In this document: positions 1 through 10,710 of the stretch, one piece after another
Position numbering within the stretch: the stretch's first letter is position 1
How the letters are laid out: each line of letters opens with the position of its first letter
Origin: Dyella mobilis
GTDB lineage: Bacteria; Pseudomonadota; Gammaproteobacteria; Xanthomonadales; Rhodanobacteraceae
DNA length: 64,000 nucleotides
Assembly: GCF_016904945.1 (NCBI RefSeq)
Contig: NZ_JADIKF010000030.1
Location: forward strand, 81,849 to 145,848
Direction: 5' to 3'
The notes under the pieces: generated by a model
Told to the model about the DNA's origin: nothing
Seen by the model: the letters and a program-made list of their open reading frames with translations, nothing else
Database searches by the model: none
Translations under genes and position numbers: made by a program

Positions 1-870
1 GAAAGCGCTGCATGGCGCATCGCGCTGATGGGCATCTGCAACAAAGTGGCCGGTTTCGTGGCCCCGCTGGCATTCGGCGCATTGGTGATGAAGGGGATCG
101 ACACCTTTCTCGGCAAAGTGACGGCGATGCCCATGGGTCCCGAGCGCGACGCCATGCTCACTGATTTCGCTGCGCACGTGTTCTGGCCTTATGTGATCCT
201 GGCCGGCTTGCTGATGCTGATTGCGGTGTGGATCCTGCTGTCCTCGCTACCGGAAATCAAACCTTCCGGTGCAAACAGCGAAAACTCGATCGGCCACGCC
301 AAAGGCGGCATTTTCAGCTTCCCGCACCTGTGGCTGGGCGTGCTGTGCCTGTTCCTGTATGTCGGCGTGGAGGTGATGGCCGGCGATGCCATCAACACCT
401 ATGGCCAGGGCTTCGGCCTGCCGTTGCAAGTGACCTCGCATTTCACCGCGTTCACCATGGCCGCCATGCTGGTGGGGTACCTGGTCGGTCTGGCGGTGAT
501 TCCGCGCTTCATTTCGCAGCAAAGCTACCTGGCCGTTTCGGCGGTAATGGGCGTGCTGTTCGCCATCGGCGCCTATGTGACCCACGGCTACACGTCGGTG
601 GCGTTTGTGGCCGCTCTTGGCTTTGCCAACGCAATGATGTGGCCGGCGATCTTCCCGCTGGCAATCAAAGGGCTGGGCAGTCATACCGAGCTCGGCTCGG
701 CACTGCTGATCATGGGTATCGTGGGCGGCGCACTGTTGCCGCAGGCCTTTGTGCACCTGAAGCAATACATCGATTTCCAGCTCGCGTTCGTGATTGTCAT
801 AGTGCCGTGCTATCTCTACATCCTGTATTACGGCGTACGCGGCCACAACGTGGGCACTCACGCAGGCTGA
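1..870 (+). CDS. nagP: MFS sugar permease, 5'-truncated, probable GlcNAc transporter NagP
   Basis: The frame is open from the first base, so the start lies left of the window and only about 290 C-terminal residues are visible. Several long hydrophobic helices (for example the stretches at bases 181-250, 331-380, 430-500 and 690-830) fit the second half of a 12-TM FucP/GluP-type major facilitator. Members of this family with nag genes are the NagP N-acetylglucosamine permeases of Xanthomonadales and Alteromonadales (family knowledge). The following LacI, SIS-deaminase and NagA genes support GlcNAc as substrate (inference). Glucose or galactose transport is the alternative. Confidence 0.75.
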   Translation, partial: ESAAWRIALMGICNKVAGFVAPLAFGALVMKGIDTFLGKVTAMPMGPERDAMLTDFAAHVFWPYVILAGLLMLIAVWILLSSLPEIKPSGANSENSIGHAKGGIFSFPHLWLGVLCLFLYVGVEVMAGDAINTYGQGFGLPLQVTSHFTAFTMAAMLVGYLVGLAVIPRFISQQSYLAVSAVMGVLFAIGAYVTHGYTSVAFVAALGFANAMMWPAIFPLAIKGLGSHTELGSALLIMGIVGGALLPQAFVHLKQYIDFQLAFVIVIVPCYLYILYYGVRGHNVGTHAG

Positions 871-887
871 GGCATAATCGACGATGT

Positions 888-1011
888 CAGGGCCTGTTTA
901 TAACCACCGCACAGTCTCCGTCGTGCCTGCACGGTTGTCGGGCAGCAAGGCGGGATACGGTGGCACGGGGCTCCCGGACGGGGGCCGCGTGCCGGTCGTA
1001 AACAGGCTCTC
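888..1011. repeat. Intergenic element with 18-base imperfect terminal inverted repeats
   Basis: Bases 888-905 and 994-1011 are inverted repeats matching at 14 of 18 positions; the core GCCTGTTTA pairs perfectly with TAAACAGGC. About 88 bases lie between them and no ORF is needed there. The size, the position between permease and regulator, and the ends resemble a small MITE or an IS end pair. I see no clear target-site duplication outside the repeats, so it could equally be a large stem-loop. Confidence 0.45.
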
Positions 1012-1103
1012 AAACGCCGGCAATCCCGCGGCTTTTACTCGACCCGTTGACGGGGCACGGCGCATCTCTAAGATGCCTACCCCATACCCGGGAGGATCCC
1101 TCG

Positions 1104-2132
1104 TTGCACAGTCCCACTATCAAGGATGTCGCCAAACACGCTGGCGTGTCGCTGAAGACCGTTTCGCGCGTGATCAACCACGAAGCGGCTGTGCGCTCGG
1201 AAACCCGCGAAAAGGTGGAACGGGCGATCGAGCAACTCGGCTACCGCCCGGATCCGTCGGCCCGCAGCTTGCGCAGCAGTACGCACGCGTATGCCATCGG
1301 CCTGGTCTACGACAACCCGAACGCGCACTACGTGATCGACATGCAGAACGGGGTGCTGTCGGCATGCCGCGAGCGGGGTTTCGGGTTGCAGATATATCCC
1401 TGCGACTCGACCGCGCCGGGTTTGGCCGAAGAACTGGTTTCGCTGGTGCAGCGCGCGCGTCTGGCCGGATTGATCCTGGCGCCGCCGATGTCCGAGCAAT
1501 CGGCCCTGCTGGCGAAGCTCAGAGCGCACGAGGTGGACTTTGTGCGCATCATCGCTTCGCGCGAAGATCCCAAGGACGGCATGCCCTGCGTGTACGTGGA
1601 CGACCACGACGCGGCCTATGCGATCACCGAGCATTTGATCCAGCTCGGCCACACGCGCATCGGCTTTTTGTGGGGCGAACCGCATCACCGCTCCAGCCCG
1701 GAACGCTATCAGGGCTATGCGGACGCGCTGAAGGATTACGGCATCGCGATCAACCGCAAGCTGATCCTGCCGGGCCGCTATGCGTTCGACGACGGTTTCC
1801 GCGGTGCACGCAAATTGCTGGCTCTGAAGGAACCGCCCACTGCCATCTTCGGCTGCAACGACGAAATCGCGGCCGGTGTGCTGGCCGCGGCGCGTTCGGC
1901 CGGACTGGATGTGCCATGGGATCTGTCCATCGCAGGCTTCGAGGACAGCCCGTTTTCCAAGCAGGCCTGGCCCGCACTCACCACGGCGCGGCAATCGACC
2001 AGCGAGATCGGACGGCATGCCGCCCTGCGTCTGATGAGCGGCCTGCAGCACCAGGACGGCGAACCGGCCAACGAGGGCTTCATGCCCGAACTGGTGGTTC
2101 GCGGCTCCACGGCGCCTCCGCGGCAAACCTGA
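1104..2132 (+). CDS. nagR: LacI-family transcriptional regulator, probable nag repressor
   Basis: A LacI/GalR regulator of about 342 residues. The N-terminal helix-turn-helix is clear (TIKDVAKHAGVSLKTVSRV), followed by a periplasmic-binding-protein-like effector domain (SIAGFEDSPFSKQAWPALTT near the C terminus). I chose the TTG at 1104 because GGGAGG at 1090-1095 sits at good spacing and the protein then starts right before the HTH; an upstream ATG at 1047 would add a non-conserved extension. It lies between the permease and the deaminase gene, so control of GlcNAc catabolism is the likely job (inference). Effector and operator are not visible. Confidence 0.85.
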   Translation: MHSPTIKDVAKHAGVSLKTVSRVINHEAAVRSETREKVERAIEQLGYRPDPSARSLRSSTHAYAIGLVYDNPNAHYVIDMQNGVLSACRERGFGLQIYPCDSTAPGLAEELVSLVQRARLAGLILAPPMSEQSALLAKLRAHEVDFVRIIASREDPKDGMPCVYVDDHDAAYAITEHLIQLGHTRIGFLWGEPHHRSSPERYQGYADALKDYGIAINRKLILPGRYAFDDGFRGARKLLALKEPPTAIFGCNDEIAAGVLAAARSAGLDVPWDLSIAGFEDSPFSKQAWPALTTARQSTSEIGRHAALRLMSGLQHQDGEPANEGFMPELVVRGSTAPPRQT

Positions 2133-2138
2133 TTTCTT

Positions 2139-2161
2139 CGCGGGACCCGCTCGGTCCCGCG
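2139..2161 (+). terminator. GC-rich hairpin after the LacI gene
   Basis: Perfect 9-base arms CGCGGGACC and GGTCCCGCG around a short loop start 6 bases after the regulator stop codon. No T-run follows, so it may be a processing or stabilising hairpin rather than a true intrinsic terminator; the next gene starts about 100 bases on. Confidence 0.4.
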
Positions 2162-2265
2162 ATCGCCCTCTCCCTTCCCTATCCCACGCGGCCGCCTGCT
2201 GCTGTGCGCATCGAAGCATGCGCGCAAGGCGTAGCGCTGCCCGCGACTTTTGCTCTGGAGCTCTC

Positions 2266-3300
2266 ATGAAATCCGCTCGCGATACCCTGATGTACAACGA
2301 GGCGCAGGAAAGCGCCGCCACGGTCGAACGACAACTGACACAGAATGCCGGGCTGCTGAAAGCGCTCGGCGAACGCCTGCGCACACAGCCGCCGCGCTTC
2401 ATCGTCACCTGCGCCCGCGGCAGCTCCGATCACGCGGCGGCGTATGCGAAATACGTATTCGAAACCCGCCTCGGCTTGGTCACCGCATCAGCATCGCCCT
2501 CGATCTCCTCCATCTACGATGCCGACCTGAAACTCGACGGCGCACTGTTCCTGGCCATCTCCCAGTCGGGCAAAAGCCCGGACCTGCTGCGCAGCGCGCA
2601 AGCCGCCAAGGAAGCAGGTGCCTACGTGGTGGCCATGGTCAACGTGGAAGACTCGCCGCTGGCCGGACTGGCCGACACCGTGATTCCGCTGCGCGCCGGC
2701 CCCGAACACAGCGTGGCGGCCACCAAGAGCTATCTCGCCACACTGGCGGCGGTATTGCAGCTGACCGCGTACTGGAGCGATGACCAGAAACTGCACGATG
2801 CCATCGCGCGCCTGCCGCAGGATCTGCGCCATGGCTGGGAAGGCAACTGGAGTCCGCTGGAAAACGGCCTGGTCGACGTGCACAACCTTTACGTCGTCGG
2901 CCGCGGCTATGGTTTTGGCGCGGCACTGGAAGCCGCGCTGAAATTGAAGGAGACCTGCGGCCTGCATGCCGAGGCATTCAGCGCGGCGGAAGTGAAGCAC
3001 GGCCCGATGGCCCTGGTCGGCGCCGGTTTCCCGGTGCTGTTCCTGGCCCAGGACGACGGCACGCTGGAAAACACCCTCGCCGTCGCCGCCGAGTTCCGCT
3101 CGCGCGGCGCGCGCGTGTGGGTGGCCGCACCCGGTGCCGAAGGCGCCGACGCGCTGCCGCTGCCGACCGGCATCGAACCCATCGTCACGCCGCTGCTCGC
3201 CGTGCAGAGTTTCTATCGCGCCGCCAGCGCGCTGTCGCTCGCACGCGGTTACGATCCCGACGTACCGCCGCATTTGCGCAAGGTCACGGAGACGGTGTAA
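2266..3300 (+). CDS. nagB-II: SIS-domain glucosamine-6-phosphate deaminase (NagB-II type)
   Basis: A 344-residue protein with two SIS (sugar isomerase) domains like the isomerase half of GlmS, but with no N-terminal glutaminase domain. Visible motifs are CARGSSDHAAAYAKYVF (first SIS, phosphosugar loop), AISQSGKSPDLL and ATKSYLATLAA, then LKLKETCGLHAEAFSAAE in the second SIS domain. This is the NagB-II family that converts GlcN-6-P to fructose 6-phosphate and ammonia in bacteria lacking classical NagB (family knowledge). The ATG at 2266 has CTGGAG upstream. Its stop codon overlaps the nagA start (TAATG), so the two are translationally coupled. Confidence 0.85.
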   Translation: MKSARDTLMYNEAQESAATVERQLTQNAGLLKALGERLRTQPPRFIVTCARGSSDHAAAYAKYVFETRLGLVTASASPSISSIYDADLKLDGALFLAISQSGKSPDLLRSAQAAKEAGAYVVAMVNVEDSPLAGLADTVIPLRAGPEHSVAATKSYLATLAAVLQLTAYWSDDQKLHDAIARLPQDLRHGWEGNWSPLENGLVDVHNLYVVGRGYGFGAALEAALKLKETCGLHAEAFSAAEVKHGPMALVGAGFPVLFLAQDDGTLENTLAVAAEFRSRGARVWVAAPGAEGADALPLPTGIEPIVTPLLAVQSFYRAASALSLARGYDPDVPPHLRKVTETV

Positions 3301-4460
3301 TGCCAGTCAATCCTTTGCTTGCCCTGGTCAACGGCCGCGTCGTCGACGATCACCTTCCGCGCGAGGGCCTCGCCGTGCTGGTGCGCGGCAAACGCATCGT
3401 CGCCCTCGTTGCGGACAACGATCCGCGCCTGGCCGACGCGCAACGCCACGACCTGCAAGGTCGCCTGCTGCTGCCGGGCTTTATCGACGTGCAGGTCAAC
3501 GGCGGCGGCGGCCTGCTGTTCAACGATGCACCCACTGTTGAAACCTTGCGCGGCATCGCCCAGGCGCACCGCAAATTCGGCACCACCGGCATGCTGCCGA
3601 CGCTGATTACCGACACGGCCGAAAAAATGCGCGAGGCGCTCGACGCGGTGGACGACGCGATCGAGCAGCGCATTCCCGGCATTCTCGGCATTCACGTGGA
3701 AGGCCCGTTTCTCGCGAACGCACGCAAGGGCATCCACAATGCCGACCTATTCCGCTATCCGGACGAGAGCGACATCGAGGCGCTTACCGCACCGCATCGC
3801 GGCGCCGTGATGCTGACGCTGGCACCCGACCAGGTGTCGCCGATCACCATCGCACGGCTGAGCGAAGCGGGTGTCATCGTGGTCGCGGGCCACACCGCGG
3901 CCGACTACGCCACCACGCGCGCCGCACTCGATGCCGGCGTGCGCGGTTTCACGCATCTGTACAACGCCATGACGCCGCTCAGCAGCCGCGATCCGGGTGT
4001 GGTGGGTGCCGCGCTCGACGATCCGCACAGCTGGTGCGGCCTGATCGTGGACGGCCACCACGTGCACCCAGCCGCCTTGCGCGTGGCGATTGCCGCAAAA
4101 ACACGCGGCAAGTGCGTGCTGGTGACCGATGCGATGCCGCCGGTCGGCAGCGACAATCCCACTTACACGCTCAACGGCCAGACCATCGTGATGCGCGACG
4201 GCATCTGCCAGAGCGAAGCGGGCGTACTGGCGGGTTCCGGCCTGGACATGGCCGGTGCCGTCCGCAACGCGGTGCAGATGCTGGGCCTGCCGCTGGCCGA
4301 GGCCTCGCGGATGGCAAGCAGCTATCCGGCGGCGTGGATCGGCCTGGATCGCACGCACGGCCGCATTGCGGCGGGGTATCGCGCGGACTTCGCGGTGATG
4401 GACGATACGCTTACCGTGCGCGAAACCTGGGTGGACGGGATCGCGTATGCGGTGAATTGA
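3300..4460 (+). CDS. nagA: N-acetylglucosamine-6-phosphate deacetylase
   Basis: A 386-residue amidohydrolase-fold enzyme removing acetate from GlcNAc-6-P. Motifs seen: GFIDVQVNGGGG (strand 1 region), GIHVEGPFLA (metal-binding Glu), VAGHTAADY and GFTHLYNAMTPLSSRDPG (His ligands and the substrate loop), VTDAMPPVG (catalytic Asp) and a C-terminal GRIAAGYRADFAVMD strap. The length is usual for NagA. The ATG overlaps the last base of the deaminase stop, which fixes the start. With the upstream gene it turns GlcNAc-6-P into fructose 6-phosphate. No GlcNAc kinase is seen next to it. Confidence 0.95.
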   Translation: MPVNPLLALVNGRVVDDHLPREGLAVLVRGKRIVALVADNDPRLADAQRHDLQGRLLLPGFIDVQVNGGGGLLFNDAPTVETLRGIAQAHRKFGTTGMLPTLITDTAEKMREALDAVDDAIEQRIPGILGIHVEGPFLANARKGIHNADLFRYPDESDIEALTAPHRGAVMLTLAPDQVSPITIARLSEAGVIVVAGHTAADYATTRAALDAGVRGFTHLYNAMTPLSSRDPGVVGAALDDPHSWCGLIVDGHHVHPAALRVAIAAKTRGKCVLVTDAMPPVGSDNPTYTLNGQTIVMRDGICQSEAGVLAGSGLDMAGAVRNAVQMLGLPLAEASRMASSYPAAWIGLDRTHGRIAAGYRADFAVMDDTLTVRETWVDGIAYAVN

Positions 4461-4474
4461 TCGCTCTGCATGCC

Positions 4475-4491
4475 CCCCTGCGCGACAGGGG
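4475..4491. terminator. Short hairpin between convergent nagA and cupin genes
   Basis: Arms CCCCTG and CAGGGG around CGCGA sit in the 46-base gap between two convergent genes. There is no strong T-run on either side, so termination activity is only suggested. Confidence 0.4.
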
Positions 4492-4506
4492 CGGGTATCG
4501 CGGAAT

Positions 4507-5511
4507 TTAAAGTTGGCGCAACACGATCTGCTTGAGCTTTTCGGCCAGCTCCGGCGTCAGCGCAGCCAGCACACCGCGCTTTTCGTCGGGAATGTGCGCG
4601 GCAGGATCTTCATCCCCGAACAGGTAGTAATCCAGGAGCGACCGCCAGGCGTTTTTCTCCGCCGGTGAAAGCGAACGCACGCTGAGCAATCCGTGCATGA
4701 GGAAACCCATCGCCGAACGCGTGGCAGGCACGCCGTCCATCACCGGTTTCCACCAATAGTTCACCAGTGCGTTCAGCCGTTCGAGCGAGGCAACGTGGTG
4801 CCACCACAGCGGAGGGATGTAGATCGCGTCGCCGGGCTCCAGCACCCCGTCGTACGCTGCGGCCAGCGCATCCTTCAACCTTGGAAACCGCGGGTCTTCA
4901 GGCCGGTCCAGTCGCGCCATGCTGATGGCCGAACCTGTCGGCGCAAAATCCAGCGGACCAACGTACAGATTGCGCACCTGCTCCGGTGCGAACAACGTGA
5001 ATTTACGCCGTCCGCATACGACGCAGGCGATGTTGTAGTACTCGTCGAAGTGGGCTGGCGTCACTACCTTGTTGCCGATCCACATGCGCGGCTCTATCTG
5101 AGCACCCATGAACGGCAGGCGATGTTCTGCGGAAAAGCCAGGCGCGCACGTACTTATCGCGGCGCTTTGAATGGCCAGCCCTTCTGCGCTGTGCTCACGA
5201 CTGTACTGCGCCAGGCGCTGCAAGCCTTGCGTGATCGGTACCCGATGGTGGCGATAATTGAATCCGCTCAGGTCGGCGTTGTAGCCGACTACTCCATCTT
5301 CGCTCGGCGGCATGACCAGCGTATCCACCGGCGTGCCGTTATCCAGTTCGCCAAGCCGGCGCGCGAAAGCGGCATCCGATTGGCGTGCCAACACCACCAG
5401 CGGCCAATCCCGCGCCAGTCCGCGGATCACCAACGGGCGATCGCGGCCGGCAAAGTCGTCGATCGTTATCGACGAAAGAGAACCCTGGAATTCCTCGATG
5501 GGCGTCGGCAT
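4507..5511 (-). CDS. Cupin_8 (JmjC-like) domain protein
   Basis: A 334-residue cupin-like protein of the JmjC/cupin_8 family, whose members are often Fe(II)/2-oxoglutarate oxygenases. PAHFDEYYNIACVVCGRRKF holds the H-x-D metal pair and the downstream basic residue, and AIYIPPLWWHHV supplies the distal His. The N-terminal part (RPLVIRGLARDWPLV) is typical of the family. In Xanthomonadales such genes often sit near TonB-dependent carbohydrate uptake loci together with SapC or tryptophan-halogenase-like genes (family knowledge). Here it is convergent with nagA. Its substrate is unknown. Confidence 0.75.
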   Translation of the reverse strand: MPTPIEEFQGSLSSITIDDFAGRDRPLVIRGLARDWPLVVLARQSDAAFARRLGELDNGTPVDTLVMPPSEDGVVGYNADLSGFNYRHHRVPITQGLQRLAQYSREHSAEGLAIQSAAISTCAPGFSAEHRLPFMGAQIEPRMWIGNKVVTPAHFDEYYNIACVVCGRRKFTLFAPEQVRNLYVGPLDFAPTGSAISMARLDRPEDPRFPRLKDALAAAYDGVLEPGDAIYIPPLWWHHVASLERLNALVNYWWKPVMDGVPATRSAMGFLMHGLLSVRSLSPAEKNAWRSLLDYYLFGDEDPAAHIPDEKRGVLAALTPELAEKLKQIVLRQL

Positions 5512-5594
5512 GCGTGTCCGGAAGGAAAACGTGTGCGCTCATCATAGCGCCGCGGCAGGCCGGCGTTTGCTCGCGCCGGCGGCCATCTGCCTGT

Positions 5595-7307
5595 CTATTG
5601 GTAAACGTGCAGCCGGTTGAAGATCCAGCCGTAATACGACTTCACCAGGTTCTTGTCCGCACAGTCGGCGTACAGGCCGTTGCAGCGTTCGCGCAACGAG
5701 GTGAGGGCGGAGAAGTAAGGGTCCATCGGCAAGCCCGCCGCTTTCAGGACCATGCCGGGCAAATGCGCGATATCCAGCATCGGATACGTCGGCAGCGCCG
5801 GGCCGGGCACGTTGCTCTTGATCATGTAATAGGTGAGGTAGTCCTGGTACGGCACCAGCGCTGACGGCAACGTGCGCGGCAAGGTGCGCATCAGGTCGTC
5901 GAACGACGGCTGGTGATCGCCGAAGTGCACCAGCACCGTCGGCTGCGCGCGGTCGAGGAAATCGTGTTCGAGCCCCTTCATCGCCACGTCCGAATCGTGC
6001 AGGCGCTGCAGGTAGGTATCGAAATTCAGCGCTGTCGCCGGCGGCAACCCTTGCAGCAGGTTCTGGAACGGCTTGGGCAGCGTCGACATCGGATCGTTGT
6101 GCGGCCCGTGCTGGTTGATCGTCAGCACCATGATGAAGACCGGTTGGCCCGGCTTTTTCAGCTTGTCGTAGACCTGCTTGGCGGCGGCAAACATCTGCGC
6201 ATCGGTTTCATCCCAGTCGTCCAGGCCGAGTTCGCCCGCGCCGTAGAAGTGATCGACACCGTAGGCCTTGTAGGCATCGCGGCCGTTGAGAAATTCGCCG
6301 TGGGTGGGATAGATCGCCACCGTGAGATAGCCCAGCCTGCGCAACTGCTGCGGCAGCGAGTCGCGCAAGTGCGGCGCCAACACGTACGGCGCATACATGC
6401 CGCCGGGGCCGAAAATGTCCTGCGGCATGCCACTGAGCGCGGCGAATTCGCTAACCCAGGTGCCGCCGCCGAACGTATGCACGCGCATGACACCCGTGCC
6501 GCGCGTGCGTGCATCGGGCTTGAACATCGCCAGGTCGCATGCCGGCACGGTGCAATGGGTGTACGGCGCGGGATCGAAGGTGCTTTCTTCCAGCACCTGC
6601 ACGATATCCGGGTATTGGCTGGCATCCACCGTGCCCGGAACACCGGTAGCCGTCGCCTGCCAGTCGCGCTCGGCAGCAGCGTCATCCGAAGCCGCCGGCA
6701 CGTGCACGCTGGAGTCGCGCAGATTGACGAAGAAATTGGTCAGGTCCGCATCGTCGGACATTTTTTCCCAGGTGCCGCGCGCATGCACCGGCGCAAACGG
6801 ACCGGAAGGCAGCAGGCACACCCAGAACGCCAGCGCACAAGCGGCGACGCCGCCGATGCGCAGCAGGCTTCTGGGCAAGGCGCGCAAGCCGGCAAACAAG
6901 GGGCGGCCGCCCGTCCACGCCAACCACAGCACGATAGGCACCGCGATTAAGACGCAAATCCCCACGCTATAGATATTGGGATAGCGGCGCAGCGTTTCGA
7001 ACAGGCTAGAGCGTACGTAATAAACGAAATCGGCCGGCATCAGCGGCGATTCCAGATACTCTTCTTTCAACACGGTGATCGCGCGCAACAGCAGGAACAG
7101 GCCTCCGCTGAAAACCAGGGCAAATGCCATGCGCGCAAAGGCAAACAGCGACACGCCAAGCACGCACAGCATCAAGGCGGAGACGAAGTCGCGCTGCTCC
7201 TGCAGCGGCTCCTGCCAAGCGGTAAACCAGATGCAGATGGCGAAGAAAGCGACGGCGCAAATCGTCGTCGCGCGGCTTCGCGTCGTGCGAAACGAGCTCA
7301 ATGTCAC
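5595..7307 (-). CDS. Membrane LTA-synthase/sulfatase-family phosphotransferase
   Basis: About 570 residues: four or five N-terminal membrane helices (e.g. TTICAVAFFAICIWFTAW, GVAACALAFWVCLL) then a large periplasmic alkaline-phosphatase/sulfatase fold. VQVLEESTFDP holds the nucleophile Thr, and VLVHFGDHQPSFDD is the metal-binding Asp-His motif. Related proteins transfer phosphoglycerol or phosphoethanolamine to glucans, lipids or teichoic acid; which acceptor applies here cannot be told. I prefer the GTG at 7307 because AGGGGG precedes it; an ATG at 7367 would add 20 residues unlike a membrane start. It is divergent from the cpdB-like gene. Confidence 0.75.
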   Translation of the reverse strand: MTLSSFRTTRSRATTICAVAFFAICIWFTAWQEPLQEQRDFVSALMLCVLGVSLFAFARMAFALVFSGGLFLLLRAITVLKEEYLESPLMPADFVYYVRSSLFETLRRYPNIYSVGICVLIAVPIVLWLAWTGGRPLFAGLRALPRSLLRIGGVAACALAFWVCLLPSGPFAPVHARGTWEKMSDDADLTNFFVNLRDSSVHVPAASDDAAAERDWQATATGVPGTVDASQYPDIVQVLEESTFDPAPYTHCTVPACDLAMFKPDARTRGTGVMRVHTFGGGTWVSEFAALSGMPQDIFGPGGMYAPYVLAPHLRDSLPQQLRRLGYLTVAIYPTHGEFLNGRDAYKAYGVDHFYGAGELGLDDWDETDAQMFAAAKQVYDKLKKPGQPVFIMVLTINQHGPHNDPMSTLPKPFQNLLQGLPPATALNFDTYLQRLHDSDVAMKGLEHDFLDRAQPTVLVHFGDHQPSFDDLMRTLPRTLPSALVPYQDYLTYYMIKSNVPGPALPTYPMLDIAHLPGMVLKAAGLPMDPYFSALTSLRERCNGLYADCADKNLVKSYYGWIFNRLHVYQ

Positions 7308-7476
7308 GTGGAATCCCCCTGGTGCGGCGCCGCCTCGTGGGGTGGCGCATCGTTCTGTGGCTGTCAAAATGGCGTCATTTTAAAGCCTTTTTGTCGTCAA
7401 ATTGGCCCATGCCAGAGGCGGATTGTCACCCATATCTGCTAGGTTCATGGTCTGCAAGCCTGTCGCCGGAATCCCC

Positions 7477-9504
<2,028 letters not shown>

Positions 9505-9515
9505 GGCCGCGAGTA

Positions 9516-9560
9516 CCCCGCCTGCTGCCGCTGGCTGGACCGGTCGGCAGCAAGCAGGGG
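9516..9560 (+). terminator. Long imperfect stem-loop after cpdB
   Basis: CCCCGCCTGCTGCCG pairs imperfectly with CGGCAGCAAGCAGGGG across a roughly 14-base loop, just downstream of the cpdB stop. It lacks a T-run, so factor-independent termination is uncertain. Confidence 0.4.
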
Positions 9561-9606
9561 GTCGGGTTAGGATGCCAGCCGTTACTGGCCAGATCGCGGC
9601 ATCGGC

Positions 9607-10710
9607 ATGCACAAGACCCTTCCCCTGGCGCCACCCTCGCCGTGGCTGACCCTCTTGATCGGCTGGGGTCCCTGCGTATTCGCGAATTTGATCGGCGTAC
9701 TTACCGTCCTCCATCAACCGCCGCGCGAATCGCTGTTCCACGTTTTTGTACTGCTGTTTTATACGCTGGCCGCATTGCCGATCACTTTTCTATTGCGCCG
9801 GCTGTGGCGCCGGCAAACGCCGTGGCGCAAAAGTGCTGTCGTGCTGTTGATCGCCACGTTTGCCCTGGCTTTTTTTGCAACCACCCTGGGATATCGCTTT
9901 GCCTTGTACACGGGCGAAGTCAAAGGCAGCTTCCAGTGGAGCAATGTACTGCTCGGCATGCAGTCGTTCTGGTTTTTGCTGATGGGCTATTGCGCCACGT
10001 ACCTGGGCATGGGTTATTACCTGGCCAACCAGGAAGAGCATCGCCGCGCGCTGTCTGCCACGGCACTGGCCAAGGATGCGGAGCTGAAAGCGCTGCGCTA
10101 TCAACTGCATCCGCACTTTCTGTTCAATACGCTCAACGCGATTTCCACCCTGGTGGTGGAGGAACGCACACAGGATGCCACCCGCATGATCGCCCGGCTT
10201 GGGGACTTCCTGCGCGCCACGCTGGATAGCGGCCATGCCCACGAAGTGGCGCTGGCGGATGAGCTTGCACTGACCGAGCATTACCTGGACATCGAAAAGG
10301 CACGCCTGGGCGAGCGGCTGGCCATCGCCGTCCACGTCGGGCCCGATACCCTGCATGCCGCCGTACCGTACCTGTTGTTGCAGCCGCTGGTGGAGAACGC
10401 GATCCGCCATGGCATTGCGCCGCGCCGGGAAGGTGGCCGCCTGGACATTGAAGCCGCGCTGGAAGCCGGACGGCTGCATCTTCGCTTGCGCAATGACGGT
10501 GTCGCCGGAAAGCCTGTCCGCACGCTGGACGATACCGCCGGCCCCTCATCGATCGGCCTGCGCAATGTACGCGAGCGCCTGCGCCATCTTTACGAAGGCG
10601 ATCATCGCTTTGTGCTTGATGTCGGCGACGACGGGCGTTGCGAGGTGCTCATCGACCTGCCGTATCGGCACGCTGCGGATGTATCGCACGAAGCGGCCCA
10701 GGCAGCATGA
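9607..10710 (+). CDS. LytS/AlgZ-type sensor histidine kinase
   Basis: A 367-residue sensor of the His_kinase (PF06580) family. Four hydrophobic helices fill about residues 10-140, then LHPHFLFNTLNAIST carries the phospho-accepting His near residue 170, and LLLQPLVENAIRHGI plus a GLRNVRERLRHLY box form the ATPase part. The long periplasmic sensor domain of other kinases is missing, so the signal is probably sensed in or near the membrane. Its TGA overlaps the ATG of the response regulator, so the pair is co-translated. The target genes are not evident. Confidence 0.9.
   Translation: MHKTLPLAPPSPWLTLLIGWGPCVFANLIGVLTVLHQPPRESLFHVFVLLFYTLAALPITFLLRRLWRRQTPWRKSAVVLLIATFALAFFATTLGYRFALYTGEVKGSFQWSNVLLGMQSFWFLLMGYCATYLGMGYYLANQEEHRRALSATALAKDAELKALRYQLHPHFLFNTLNAISTLVVEERTQDATRMIARLGDFLRATLDSGHAHEVALADELALTEHYLDIEKARLGERLAIAVHVGPDTLHAAVPYLLLQPLVENAIRHGIAPRREGGRLDIEAALEAGRLHLRLRNDGVAGKPVRTLDDTAGPSSIGLRNVRERLRHLYEGDHRFVLDVGDDGRCEVLIDLPYRHAADVSHEAAQAA

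Noticed and set aside
884..2269. 461-codon plus-strand frame over the LacI gene
   Set aside because: Arg-rich shadow in another frame; the LacI frame has a clear HTH and effector domain.
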